A stretch of 64,000 nt of DNA from Villigracilis sp024434165 (GTDB taxonomy: Bacteria > Chloroflexota > Anaerolineae > Anaerolineales > Villigracilaceae): the NCBI GenBank assembly GCA_030263665.1, contig SZPK01000016.1, forward strand, positions 1 through 64,000, written 5' to 3'. Made by a program: the position numbers and the translations under genes. Positions 41,919 through 50,452 of the stretch are shown in pieces. The notes under the pieces were generated by a model. It was not told where the DNA came from and did no database searches. It was given only the letters and a program-made list of their open reading frames with translations. How positions within the stretch are numbered: position 1 is the stretch's first letter; every line of letters begins with the position of its first letter.

Positions 41919-43202
41919 ATGCAAAAGAATATAGCACGCCTCACTGCCATGCTTGGGCTGGCGCTCTTACTGGTGCTGGTTGCCTGTGGCGGACCCGCCC
42001 CCGTAGAACAGCCTTCACAGCCTGAGCCTACCGAAGAAGTGCCCGCCGTCACGGAAGAAGCGGCGCCCCCCACCGAAGAAGCCCCCGCCGGGGACGAACA
42101 GTTCGTGTTCGGTATGCTGCTTGTCGGTCCGTATAACGACAACGGCTGGAGCCAGGCTCATTACGAGGCTGGTTTGTATCTCGAAGAGCAGCTCGGCGCG
42201 AAGATGATCTATCTCGACAAGGTCAACCCCGCCGACCGCCCCGGCACCACCCCCGACCAGCTGGCTGAAGAACTGGTTGCGCAGGGCGCCAAGCTTGTCA
42301 TCTTCAACTCGGATGACATGAAGGATGCTTCGACCACCTTCGCCAAGAACAATCCCGATATTTACGTCATCATGGCGTCTGGCGATCAGGTGTGGCCCGA
42401 CGGCAAAGCCTACGAAGAAATCCCCAACCTGATCAACATCATGGGGCGCATGGAATACGGCAAGATGATGGCAGGCTGCGCCGCCGCGCTCTCCACCAAG
42501 ACCGGCAAGATCGGCTACCTTGGACCCTTGATCAACGATGAAACCCGCCGCCTCGCCGCCTCCGCCTACCTCGGCGCGAAGTACTGCTATGAGAAGGCTG
42601 GCAACGACCCCGCAGCGCTGGAGTTCAAGGTTACGTGGATCGGCTTCTGGTTCAACATCCCCGGCGTCACGCTCGACCCGGTTCAGGTCTCCAACGACTT
42701 CTACACCACCGGTTACGATGTTGTGATCTCCGGCATTGACAACCCGGTCAACCTCGGTGAAGCCGCCAAACTCAAGGCGGAAGGCAAGGAAGTTTCCGGC
42801 GTCGCCTATGACTACGTCGCCGCCTGCGAAGCCGCGCCGGATGTCTGCCTGGGCGTCCCGTACTTCAACTGGGGTCCCGAATATCTCAAGGCGATCTCCT
42901 CCGCCATTGACGGTTCATGGGAGTCGCAGTTCATCTGGGCTGGGCCCGACTGGACCGACATCAACAACCTCGATACCTCGTCTGTCGGTTTCGTGAAGGG
43001 TCCCGCGCTGAGCGAGGAAGCCTCCGCCATGGTGGATGAGTTCATTGCCGAACTCGCCGGCGGGCTGAACCTGTGGACGGGTCCCATCAATCTGCAGGAC
43101 GGCACCGCGTATCTCGCCGACGGCGAAGTTGCCACCGACCAGCAGGTCTGGTACCTGCCGCAATTGCTCGAAGGTATGGAAGGCTTGAGCGCCGCCGAAT
43201 AA
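41919..43202 (+). CDS. bmpA: Bmp-family substrate-binding lipoprotein (purine nucleoside ABC transporter)
   Basis: 427-aa lipoprotein: signal peptide with lipobox LVLVAC (Cys 23), a Pro/Glu/Thr-rich linker (about residues 25-62), then the Bmp/Med-type periplasmic-binding fold starting at QFVFGMLLVGPYNDNGWSQAH. Bmp proteins bind purine nucleosides such as guanosine or adenosine. AAGGAG precedes the ATG at 41919, chosen because the signal peptide starts there. A hairpin follows the stop codon and may lower transcription into the ATPase and permease genes. Fits uptake for the purine enzymes upstream. Confidence 0.92.
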   Translation: MQKNIARLTAMLGLALLLVLVACGGPAPVEQPSQPEPTEEVPAVTEEAAPPTEEAPAGDEQFVFGMLLVGPYNDNGWSQAHYEAGLYLEEQLGAKMIYLDKVNPADRPGTTPDQLAEELVAQGAKLVIFNSDDMKDASTTFAKNNPDIYVIMASGDQVWPDGKAYEEIPNLINIMGRMEYGKMMAGCAAALSTKTGKIGYLGPLINDETRRLAASAYLGAKYCYEKAGNDPAALEFKVTWIGFWFNIPGVTLDPVQVSNDFYTTGYDVVISGIDNPVNLGEAAKLKAEGKEVSGVAYDYVAACEAAPDVCLGVPYFNWGPEYLKAISSAIDGSWESQFIWAGPDWTDINNLDTSSVGFVKGPALSEEASAMVDEFIAELAGGLNLWTGPINLQDGTAYLADGEVATDQQVWYLPQLLEGMEGLSAAE

Positions 43203-43217
43203 CGTTATTCCCTGTTT

Positions 43218-43247
43218 GCAGGGGCGCAATCATGCGCCCCTGCTTTT
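43218..43247 (+). terminator. Hairpin between bmpA and the ATPase gene
   Basis: GCAGGGGCGCA (43218-43228), loop ATCA, TGCGCCCCTGC (43233-43243), then four T. A partial terminator here would make more binding protein than transporter, a common arrangement in ABC uptake operons. Confidence 0.65.
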
Positions 43248-43277
43248 CTAATTTGCCGTGGAGGGCACGCATCGCCC

Positions 43278-44771
43278 ATGAACGTCGAACTCAAAAACAT
43301 CCACAAGCACTTCGGCAAGACCTACGCCAACAAGGGCATCAACCTGAGCATTCCATCGGGAACCATCCAGGGGATTTTGGGGGAGAACGGGGCGGGCAAA
43401 AGCACCCTGATGAAAATTCTTTCCGGTTTTATTCAAGCCGACCCCGGCGGCGAAATCATTCTGGACGGCAAACCCGTCGTCATTCATTCGCCTGCTGATG
43501 CCATTCACGTGGGTGTGGGCATGCTGCACCAGGACCCGCTGGACTTTCCGCCGATGCGCGTGCTGGATAATTTTTTGCTCGGTCGTTCGGGCGGCTTATT
43601 CCCGAACCGCGCCGCGGTCGCGCAGGACTTTCGACAACTCGCCGGGCAGTTCGATTTCTCCCTCGACCCGGATAACTACGTGGATTCGCTGACGGTGGGC
43701 GAACGCCAGCAGTTGGAGATCATCCGCCTGTTATGGCTTGGCGCGCGCGTCCTCATCCTCGACGAGCCGACCACCGGCATCAGCGCCTCGCAAAAGACGA
43801 AACTGTTTGCCACGCTCAAGAAACTTGCCGAACAGGGCATGACCATCATCTTCGTTTCGCACAAACTGGAGGATGTGGAAAACCTCTGTCATCAGATTGT
43901 TGTACTGCGCGCGGGCGAACTGGTGGGCGCGGCAAAGCCTCCGTACAATACCTCCAATCTCGTCGAGATGATGTTCGGCAAGGTGGTGACGCTGGGTGAA
44001 CGGCAGCCTGCCAAATCGGGGGAGGTTGTTCTTTCGCTCAGAGATATTTCGCTGGAGGATGCGCGCCTGAAGATCAAAGGCGTCAACCTTGATGTGCGCG
44101 CCGGCGAAGTCATCGGGCTGGCGGGGTTGGAGGGTTCCGGTCAGGGCATGTTCATCCGCGCCTGCGCCGGGCTGGTGCGTCCGGTGGGCGGGCGGATTCT
44201 GCTCAAAGGAAAGGATTTGACCGGCAGGTCGTACCACACCTTCAAACGGGAGGGGGTCAACTTCCTGCCCGCTTCGCGCCTGGAAGAGGGGTTGGTCCCC
44301 GGCTTGAGCCTCACCGACCATTTTGTTTTGGCGGAAGAACCGAAGGGCATCTTCATTGACCGCGCCGCCGGGCAGAGGCTGGCGGAGGAACGCATCAAAG
44401 CCTTCAACATCCGCGGTACGCCGCTCAGCACGGTGGAATCGCTTTCGGGCGGAAACCAGCAGCGCGCCGAACTCGCATTGCTTCAATCCCCGCTTTCGTT
44501 GATTTTGCTCGAACATCCCACGCGCGGCCTGGATATCGAATCCGTCATCTACATCTGGAGCAAACTGAAGGACCGCTGCCGTCAGGATCACGCCGCCATC
44601 ATCTTCATTTCCTCGGATTTGGAGGAAATCCTGCAATACAGCGACCGCGTGCTGGTCTTCTTCAGCGGAAACGTATCCGAGCCAATTGACGCCGCGGCAA
44701 CCAGCGTGGAGCAGCTGGGTCAGTTGATCGGCGGCAAGGGCTGGAGCGGGAAGAGAGGCAGCCATGCTTAA
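43278..44771 (+). CDS. ABC transporter ATPase with two ABC domains (nucleoside uptake)
   Basis: 497 aa with two ABC domains, as in YufO/NupA and RbsA-like proteins. Domain 1: Walker A GENGAGKST near residue 37, signature LTVGERQQLEI, Walker B LILDEPTTG. Domain 2 has a degenerate Walker A (GLEGSGQG) and signature SLSGGNQQRAELA, typical for this group where one site is inactive. Its end overlaps the first permease by eight bases. Confidence 0.93.
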   Translation: MNVELKNIHKHFGKTYANKGINLSIPSGTIQGILGENGAGKSTLMKILSGFIQADPGGEIILDGKPVVIHSPADAIHVGVGMLHQDPLDFPPMRVLDNFLLGRSGGLFPNRAAVAQDFRQLAGQFDFSLDPDNYVDSLTVGERQQLEIIRLLWLGARVLILDEPTTGISASQKTKLFATLKKLAEQGMTIIFVSHKLEDVENLCHQIVVLRAGELVGAAKPPYNTSNLVEMMFGKVVTLGERQPAKSGEVVLSLRDISLEDARLKIKGVNLDVRAGEVIGLAGLEGSGQGMFIRACAGLVRPVGGRILLKGKDLTGRSYHTFKREGVNFLPASRLEEGLVPGLSLTDHFVLAEEPKGIFIDRAAGQRLAEERIKAFNIRGTPLSTVESLSGGNQQRAELALLQSPLSLILLEHPTRGLDIESVIYIWSKLKDRCRQDHAAIIFISSDLEEILQYSDRVLVFFSGNVSEPIDAAATSVEQLGQLIGGKGWSGKRGSHA

Positions 44772-45801
44772 GGGACGTTTGGGCGGCTTTCTTTTCCAGT
44801 TCATCGCGTTCGTGCTGGCGCTTGGCTTCGTTTCGCTGGTTTTGCTGGCGGTTGGCGCGTCCCCGCTGGAGGCGTATAAGAACATCCTGACCGGTTCGGT
44901 CGGCTCGACGCGCAAATTCGCCGAAGTGCTGGTCTCGTTCGTGCCGCTCCTGCTCGTCACGGCAGGGTTGCTCATTACCTTCTCGGCGGGCTTGTGGAAC
45001 ATCGGCGTGGAGGGGCAGATCGTGCTGGGCGCGATTGCCACCACCTGGGCGCTGCGCCAGTTCGTGGACAGCGCCATGCCGCCCGCGCTCGCCATCTTTC
45101 TCTCCATCCTGGCGGGGATGGCTGGCGGCGCGGTTTGGGCATCCTTTGCCGGGATGCTGAAAACCTTCGGCGGCGTGAACGAAATCTTCGGCGGCTTGGG
45201 CTTGAACTTCGTCTCCACCGCGCTGACGCTGTATCTCATCTTCGGTCCGTGGAAGCGGGAGGGCGTCGCCTCCATGAGCGGGACCGAACCGTTCCCGGAT
45301 GCGTTTTCCCTGCCGCAGCTGCCGGACCTGCGCATCAGCCCCTGGGCGCTGGGCATTGCCCTCGCCGCGGTCGTGGTCGTGTACTTCATTTTGCAGGGGA
45401 CGTATTTCGGTCTGCGCTTGAAGGCGGTGGGAAGGAACATCCGCGCGGCATACCTGCTCGGCATTCCCACCTGGCAGTATTCGTTGTATTCGTTCCTCAT
45501 CTGCGGCGCGCTGGCTGGCTTGGCGGGTGCGATGCAGGTGACGGCGGTCTATCACCGCCTCATCCCGTCCATTTCGAGCGGGTACGGCTACCTCGGTTTG
45601 ATGGTCGCCATGCTCATCAATTACCAGGCGGTCTGGGCGATCCCGATCGCGCTGTTCTTTGCGGCGTTGAATATCGGCAGTATTCAACTGCCGATCGTGA
45701 TGAAACTCGATTCGTCCCTTTCCGGCGTGCTGCAGGGAGCGCTGGTGTTGTTCGTCCTGCTGGTGGAAGGCGCGCGTCAGAAATTCGTGAAGAAGGTATA
45801 A
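44764..45801 (+). CDS. Nucleoside ABC transporter permease, first subunit
   Basis: 345-aa membrane protein with about 8-9 helices, of the BPD_transp_2 type used by Bmp/YufP and ribose transporters. The region FSAGLWNIGVEGQIVLGAIATT is the family hallmark near residue 72. Overlaps the ATPase gene by eight bases and is followed by the second permease after four bases. With bmpA, ATPase and permease 2 it forms a full importer. Confidence 0.92.
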   Translation: MLKGRLGGFLFQFIAFVLALGFVSLVLLAVGASPLEAYKNILTGSVGSTRKFAEVLVSFVPLLLVTAGLLITFSAGLWNIGVEGQIVLGAIATTWALRQFVDSAMPPALAIFLSILAGMAGGAVWASFAGMLKTFGGVNEIFGGLGLNFVSTALTLYLIFGPWKREGVASMSGTEPFPDAFSLPQLPDLRISPWALGIALAAVVVVYFILQGTYFGLRLKAVGRNIRAAYLLGIPTWQYSLYSFLICGALAGLAGAMQVTAVYHRLIPSISSGYGYLGLMVAMLINYQAVWAIPIALFFAALNIGSIQLPIVMKLDSSLSGVLQGALVLFVLLVEGARQKFVKKV

Positions 45802-45805
45802 CGAC

Positions 45806-46804
45806 ATGAACCAGGAAACTCTTCTCGTTGGTCTGGCTGGCGTGCTTGCCGCCGCGGCGCCCATCCTCTTTGCGGTGATGGGAGAGACGCTCTCCGAACG
45901 CGCGGGCGTGATCAACCTTTCGATGAACGGCACCATCCTGCTGACGGCGATGAGCGGTTTTGCCGTCGCCTATTCCACAGACAGCCTTTTGCTTGGCTTT
46001 CTCGCGGGCATGTTGATCGGCGCAGTCGTGGCGTTGATCGTGGCGTTTGCCAGCATTACCTTGAAACAGTCGCAGGTGGCGGTCGGCTTCGTCCTTGCGC
46101 TCACCTGCCGCGACCTTGCCTACTTTCTGGGCAACCCGTTCATGGGCGTCTCCGGTCCGCGCTTGCAGGCAGCGCCGATTCCGGTTTTGAGCGACATTCC
46201 GATTTTGGGTCCCGTGTTCTTCCGGCAGGAAGTGATCACCTACGTCAGTTACCTTGCCATCTTTTTGGCGTGGCTGTGGATTTACCGCACCCGTCCCGGC
46301 TTGATGCTGCAAGGCATCGGCGAGAAACCGGCGGCGGCATACATCCGCGGCGCAAACGTCAATTTGATGCGCTATATCTACACCGTCATCGGCGGCGCGT
46401 TGATCGGTCTGGCAGGTCCCGCTTATTCCCTCGGCGTGCGCGCCGGTTGGATGGGAACCATCTCCGGTCTGGACGGCATCGGCTGGATCGCCCTCTCCAT
46501 CACCATCTTCGGCGGCTGGAATCCCGCCCGCGCGGCATTCGGCGCGTATCTTTTTGCCCTCCTGCAATGGCTGGGACTGGTGCTTCAACCCGTGCTGACC
46601 CAGGTCCCTTCGCAGGTCTTGCAGGTTGCGCCGTTCCCATTGATGATTCTCACGCTCCTGCTCGTCAACATCGGCAATGCGGAATGGGTCGAACGCACGC
46701 TTGCCGCCATGCCTGAATCCACGCGCAAGTTCTTTGCCGGGCTGCTGCGCGCCATGCGCGCCTCTCCGCCTGCCGCATTGGGCGTGCCGTTCGAAAGGGA
46801 TTGA
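45806..46804 (+). CDS. Nucleoside ABC transporter permease, second subunit
   Basis: 332 aa, about 8-9 helices. Phrase ERAGVINLSMNGTILLTAMSG near residue 32 is the counterpart of the permease-1 hallmark and typical of the YufQ branch. Last gene of the transporter operon; a hairpin at 46807-46854 follows it. Confidence 0.92.
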   Translation: MNQETLLVGLAGVLAAAAPILFAVMGETLSERAGVINLSMNGTILLTAMSGFAVAYSTDSLLLGFLAGMLIGAVVALIVAFASITLKQSQVAVGFVLALTCRDLAYFLGNPFMGVSGPRLQAAPIPVLSDIPILGPVFFRQEVITYVSYLAIFLAWLWIYRTRPGLMLQGIGEKPAAAYIRGANVNLMRYIYTVIGGALIGLAGPAYSLGVRAGWMGTISGLDGIGWIALSITIFGGWNPARAAFGAYLFALLQWLGLVLQPVLTQVPSQVLQVAPFPLMILTLLLVNIGNAEWVERTLAAMPESTRKFFAGLLRAMRASPPAALGVPFERD

Positions 46805-46806
46805 CC

Positions 46807-46854
46807 TCAGACCTCAGGCATCACGACATTCCGGCTGCGATACCTGAGGTCTGA
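46807..46854. repeat. Inverted repeat between permease and thrC
   Basis: TCAGACCTCAGG (46807-46818) pairs perfectly with CCTGAGGTCTGA (46843-46854). The -10-like TAAAAT for thrC is at 46855-46860, next to the right arm. It may end the transporter transcript or act as an operator for thrC. Confidence 0.6.
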
Positions 46855-46869
46855 TAAAATTACGGGGCT

Positions 46870-48138
46870 ATGAAAAATTTCAACGGCTATAAATGTTCGT
46901 TGTGCGGTACGGAGTACCTGCCCGGTCAGGTCACCTACATCTGCCCGAAGGACGGCGGGAACCTGGACGTTATCCTCGATTACGATTCCATCCGAAAAAA
47001 ATTCCAGCCCGAAGATATCACCTCGCGGACGGAAGCCTCGCTGTGGAGATACCTGCCCCTTTTGCCGGTCGGCGAACCCGAAGGGGATTCGACCCCCCTG
47101 CACGCCTCAGGCTGGACCCCGGTCTTTGCCCTGCCGCAGCTGGCAGCGAAACTACGCCTGAAGCATCTCTGGCTCAAGGACGAATCGCGCAACCCCACGG
47201 CATCCTTCAAGGACAGGGCAAGCGCAGTGGTCGTGACCCGCGCGCGCGAGTTGAAGTCCGAAGTGGTCGTTACCGCTTCGACCGGCAACGCGGGCGCGGC
47301 GCTGGCAGGCATGGCGGCGGCGGTCGGACAAAAAGCCGTCATCTTTGCGCCCAAGACCGCCCCGCAGGCGAAGGTGGCGCAGCTGCTCATCTTCGGCGCA
47401 AAGGTCATCCTGGTGGACGGCACCTATGACGACGCCTTCGATTTGACGGTCAAAGCCGCGAACGAATTCGGCTGGTACTGCCGCAATACGGGCTACAATC
47501 CGTTTACGCTGGAAGGCAAGAAGACCGCCGCTTTCGAAATTTGGGAATGGTGGATCGAAGCCCACCGCGACTGGCACAAGAAGGACAGCCCGCTCGATAA
47601 CCACCCGCCGCTTACGATTTTCGTCTCCGTGGGCGACGGCAACATCATTTCCGGCATTCACAAGGGATTCAAGGATTTGATGGCGCTGGGTTGGATTCCC
47701 AACCTGCCGCGCATCGTCGGCGTGCAGGCGGAAGGCTCGGCGGCGATTGCGAATGCCTTTCACGCCAATACCGAGACCGTCCAGCCTGTTTCGGCAAAAA
47801 CGATTGCCGACAGCATTTCGGTGGATCTGCCGCGCGACGGCGTCCGTGCGGTGCGGGCGGCAATGCACACCGACGGGACGTATGTCACCGTATCGGACGA
47901 TGAAATCATCCGGGCGATTGCGGAACTCGGCGGGGTGGGGGTCTTTGCCGAACCAGCCGGGGCGACCGCCTATGCCGGTTTGGTAAAAGCAGCCAGCCTT
48001 GGGGTGGTCGGAAGCGACAGCCCCATCCTGGTGATGAACACGGGCAGCGGTCTCAAGGACGTCCGCGCGGCGATGCAGGCGGTCCCATCCGCTCCCATTA
48101 TCGAACCCACCTTAGAGGCAGTGAAAAAGATTCTATGA
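46870..48138 (+). CDS. thrC: Threonine synthase
   Basis: PLP enzyme that converts phosphohomoserine to threonine. 422 aa; an N-terminal zinc-ribbon-like part (CSLCGTEYLPGQVTYICPKDGG), LKDESRNPTASFKDRASAV with the PLP Lys near residue 115, ASTGNAGAALAGM near 138, and NTGSGLKDVRAA near the C-terminus, a good match for threonine synthases of the short type. The CxxC...C ribbon is common in Chloroflexota and archaea. A TAAAAT box ends nine bases upstream. Operon with the AI-2E and GT2 genes by four-base overlaps. Confidence 0.9.
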   Translation: MKNFNGYKCSLCGTEYLPGQVTYICPKDGGNLDVILDYDSIRKKFQPEDITSRTEASLWRYLPLLPVGEPEGDSTPLHASGWTPVFALPQLAAKLRLKHLWLKDESRNPTASFKDRASAVVVTRARELKSEVVVTASTGNAGAALAGMAAAVGQKAVIFAPKTAPQAKVAQLLIFGAKVILVDGTYDDAFDLTVKAANEFGWYCRNTGYNPFTLEGKKTAAFEIWEWWIEAHRDWHKKDSPLDNHPPLTIFVSVGDGNIISGIHKGFKDLMALGWIPNLPRIVGVQAEGSAAIANAFHANTETVQPVSAKTIADSISVDLPRDGVRAVRAAMHTDGTYVTVSDDEIIRAIAELGGVGVFAEPAGATAYAGLVKAASLGVVGSDSPILVMNTGSGLKDVRAAMQAVPSAPIIEPTLEAVKKIL

Positions 48139-49304
48139 AAAAGAAGACAAGCCAATGGAGTCTTCCCTTTCGGTACACGATGGGGATTATTATATTTGCC
48201 GCCTTCGTTGCGCTGTTGATCTATGCGCGCGAGGCGGTGAAGATGTTGATCATCGCGGCGTTCACGGCGTATCTCATCAGTCCGGCTGTGCTGTTCCTGA
48301 TGGAGAGGACGAAACTTTCACGCGCCGCCGCCGTGAACGTTGTGTATTTCTCGGCGCTGGTCGTGATGGTGGGACTGCCCGCCGTGTTGACGCCGATCTT
48401 CTTCGACGAGATTCAAATCGTTGCGCGCGACCTGCTCGACCTTTCCAGGGAATTCAGCAGAATGCTTTCCCGCCCCGTGTACTTCGGCGGGATGGTGTTC
48501 CACTTTGAACAGCTTGGCGAGAGCCTTTCTCACATACAGGATGACGTCCTGACGCCCCTGCCCGAGGAGGCGCTGGCGCTGCTCGAAACGACTTCCGTGA
48601 ACGTGTTGTGGTTCCTGGTGATTCTCGTCAGCATCCACCTGTTCATGACCGAGTGGCCCCGTATGCGCGACTGGATGATCGGGCTTGCGCCGGAGGAATA
48701 TGGCAGCGACATGCGGGAACTCTACAAACGCCTGCGCGATGTGTGGATGGCGTACCTGCGCGGGCAGATCGTGCTGATGGTCGTGGTGGGCGTGGCGTTT
48801 ACCGTTGCCTGGGCGATCATGGGCATTCCCGGCGCGCTGGTGCTTGGGGTGATTGCCGGTCTGTTCACGCTTGTCCCCGATGTGGGACCCTTCCTCGCGG
48901 CGGCGCTGGCGGTGGGCGTTGCCCTGCTCGAAGGTTCGAGCTGGATTCCGCTCTCCAATTTCTGGGTGGCGGGCATCACGGCGGTCGTGTATTTGATTCT
49001 AATTAACCTGAAGAATTTCTTCGTGCGTCCGATCATCATGGGACGCAGCCTGCACATGAACGAGGCGTTGATCTTCATCGCCATCATGATCGCCACCATT
49101 CTGGAGGGCATCATGGGCGCCCTGCTGGTGGTGCCTCTGATGGCTTCGGCAGCGGTCGTCATGGAATATTTGCGCCGCCGGGTGCTGGGCATGCCTCCCT
49201 TTGCCGACGACGGCGAAACGCAGTTCAAAGTGCCGGAAGAAAAACTCAAGCCGGGAAGGACGCTTCGGCTCGCCTCAAAAAAGGAACGGAATCCGACTTC
49301 ATGA
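48135..49304 (+). CDS. AI-2E family (PerM/YdiK) membrane transporter
   Basis: 389 aa with about eight membrane helices. Residues 210-310 hold the family core (GALVLGVIAGLFTLVPDVGP). Members have been linked to autoinducer, ion or osmotic transport, and no substrate can be told. Its ATG overlaps the thrC stop (ATGA), and its own stop overlaps the next start. Confidence 0.88.
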   Translation: MKKKTSQWSLPFRYTMGIIIFAAFVALLIYAREAVKMLIIAAFTAYLISPAVLFLMERTKLSRAAAVNVVYFSALVVMVGLPAVLTPIFFDEIQIVARDLLDLSREFSRMLSRPVYFGGMVFHFEQLGESLSHIQDDVLTPLPEEALALLETTSVNVLWFLVILVSIHLFMTEWPRMRDWMIGLAPEEYGSDMRELYKRLRDVWMAYLRGQIVLMVVVGVAFTVAWAIMGIPGALVLGVIAGLFTLVPDVGPFLAAALAVGVALLEGSSWIPLSNFWVAGITAVVYLILINLKNFFVRPIIMGRSLHMNEALIFIAIMIATILEGIMGALLVVPLMASAAVVMEYLRRRVLGMPPFADDGETQFKVPEEKLKPGRTLRLASKKERNPTS

Positions 49305-50236
49305 AAATCACCTATTCGATCGTTGCCCCCATCTACAACGAAATTGACAACCTGCCCGAACTCCACCGCCGCGTGAAGGAAGTCATGGATACGACCGGGG
49401 CGCCGTGGGAACTCATTCTCGTTGACGACGGCTCGACCGACGGCTCGACCGACAAGATCCGCGAACTGGCAAAAGCGGACCCCGCCGTGCGCCCGGTGAT
49501 CTTTGCGCGCAATTTCGGGCACCAGGTTGCCATCACCGCCGGCTGGGATTACGCGCGCGGCGACGCGATCGTCATCATTGACGCGGATTTACAGGACCCG
49601 CCCGAAGTCATCCTCGAACTGGCGAAGAAATGGAAGGAAGGGTACGAGGTTGTCTATGCCGTGCGCGCCGAGCGTGAGGGCGAATCCTGGTTCAAGTTAT
49701 GGACGGCATCCGTATTCTACCGGCTGATCTACCGCATCACCGACGTGAAAATCCCCATGGATACGGGCGACTTCCGCCTGATGGACCGTAAAGTGGTAAA
49801 TGTGCTGAAGCAGATGAAGGAACGTCACCGTTTCCCGCGCGGCATGTCGGCATGGGTCGGATTCAAGCAGGTCGGCGTGACGTACAAGCGGGCGGCGCGT
49901 CTCGCCGGTGTGACGAAGTACCCCTTCCGCAAGATGCTCAAACTCGCGCTGAATGCCATTACGGGGTTCTCCTATTTCCCCCTGCAAGTGGCGACCTTCT
50001 TCGGGTTCGTTTCGGCAGGCATCGCCATTCTCGCCATTCCCGTGGTCATTTACATGCGCATGGCTGGTTCGCAGGCGTTCTTCGGTCAAGCCACGACCCT
50101 CATCGCAGTCCTCTTTCTTGGCGGCGTGCAGTTGATCTCGCTCGGCATCCTCGGCGAATACATCGGACGTCTCTACGACGAAGCCAAAGGCAGACCGCTG
50201 TACATCGTCCGCGAAGCGCCGGAACAAAACGAGTAG
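49301..50236 (+). CDS. GT2 glycosyltransferase with C-terminal membrane helices
   Basis: 311 aa of the DPM1/GtrB/ArnC group, which moves sugars from nucleotide donors to polyprenyl phosphate. VVDDGSTDGSTD-type motif (LVDDGSTDGSTDKI) near residue 47, DADLQDPPEV near 92, and GDFRLMDRKVV near 157; two membrane helices at about 230-250 and 265-285. It could supply the lipid-linked sugar for GT-C enzymes such as the one at 39767. Four-base overlap with the AI-2E gene. Confidence 0.9.
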   Translation: MKITYSIVAPIYNEIDNLPELHRRVKEVMDTTGAPWELILVDDGSTDGSTDKIRELAKADPAVRPVIFARNFGHQVAITAGWDYARGDAIVIIDADLQDPPEVILELAKKWKEGYEVVYAVRAEREGESWFKLWTASVFYRLIYRITDVKIPMDTGDFRLMDRKVVNVLKQMKERHRFPRGMSAWVGFKQVGVTYKRAARLAGVTKYPFRKMLKLALNAITGFSYFPLQVATFFGFVSAGIAILAIPVVIYMRMAGSQAFFGQATTLIAVLFLGGVQLISLGILGEYIGRLYDEAKGRPLYIVREAPEQNE

Positions 50237-50452
50237 TTTTCGCCTTCCAATCCATCTGTTTTTGTGATTCAATTTATTCGAATGCCATTGCCGTCCAACG
50301 GGCGATGCTGGCATGTCTGTTTTTTTGGCGAATCGCCCATCTGCGGCTCGTTCTGCCTGTACCAGCGCGTGCTGACCGAATTTGCTTGAATGGTTGAAGT
50401 ACGCTTTCATGATCTGCTGACAATCCAATTCAAACCAAAACCGGAGAATTAT

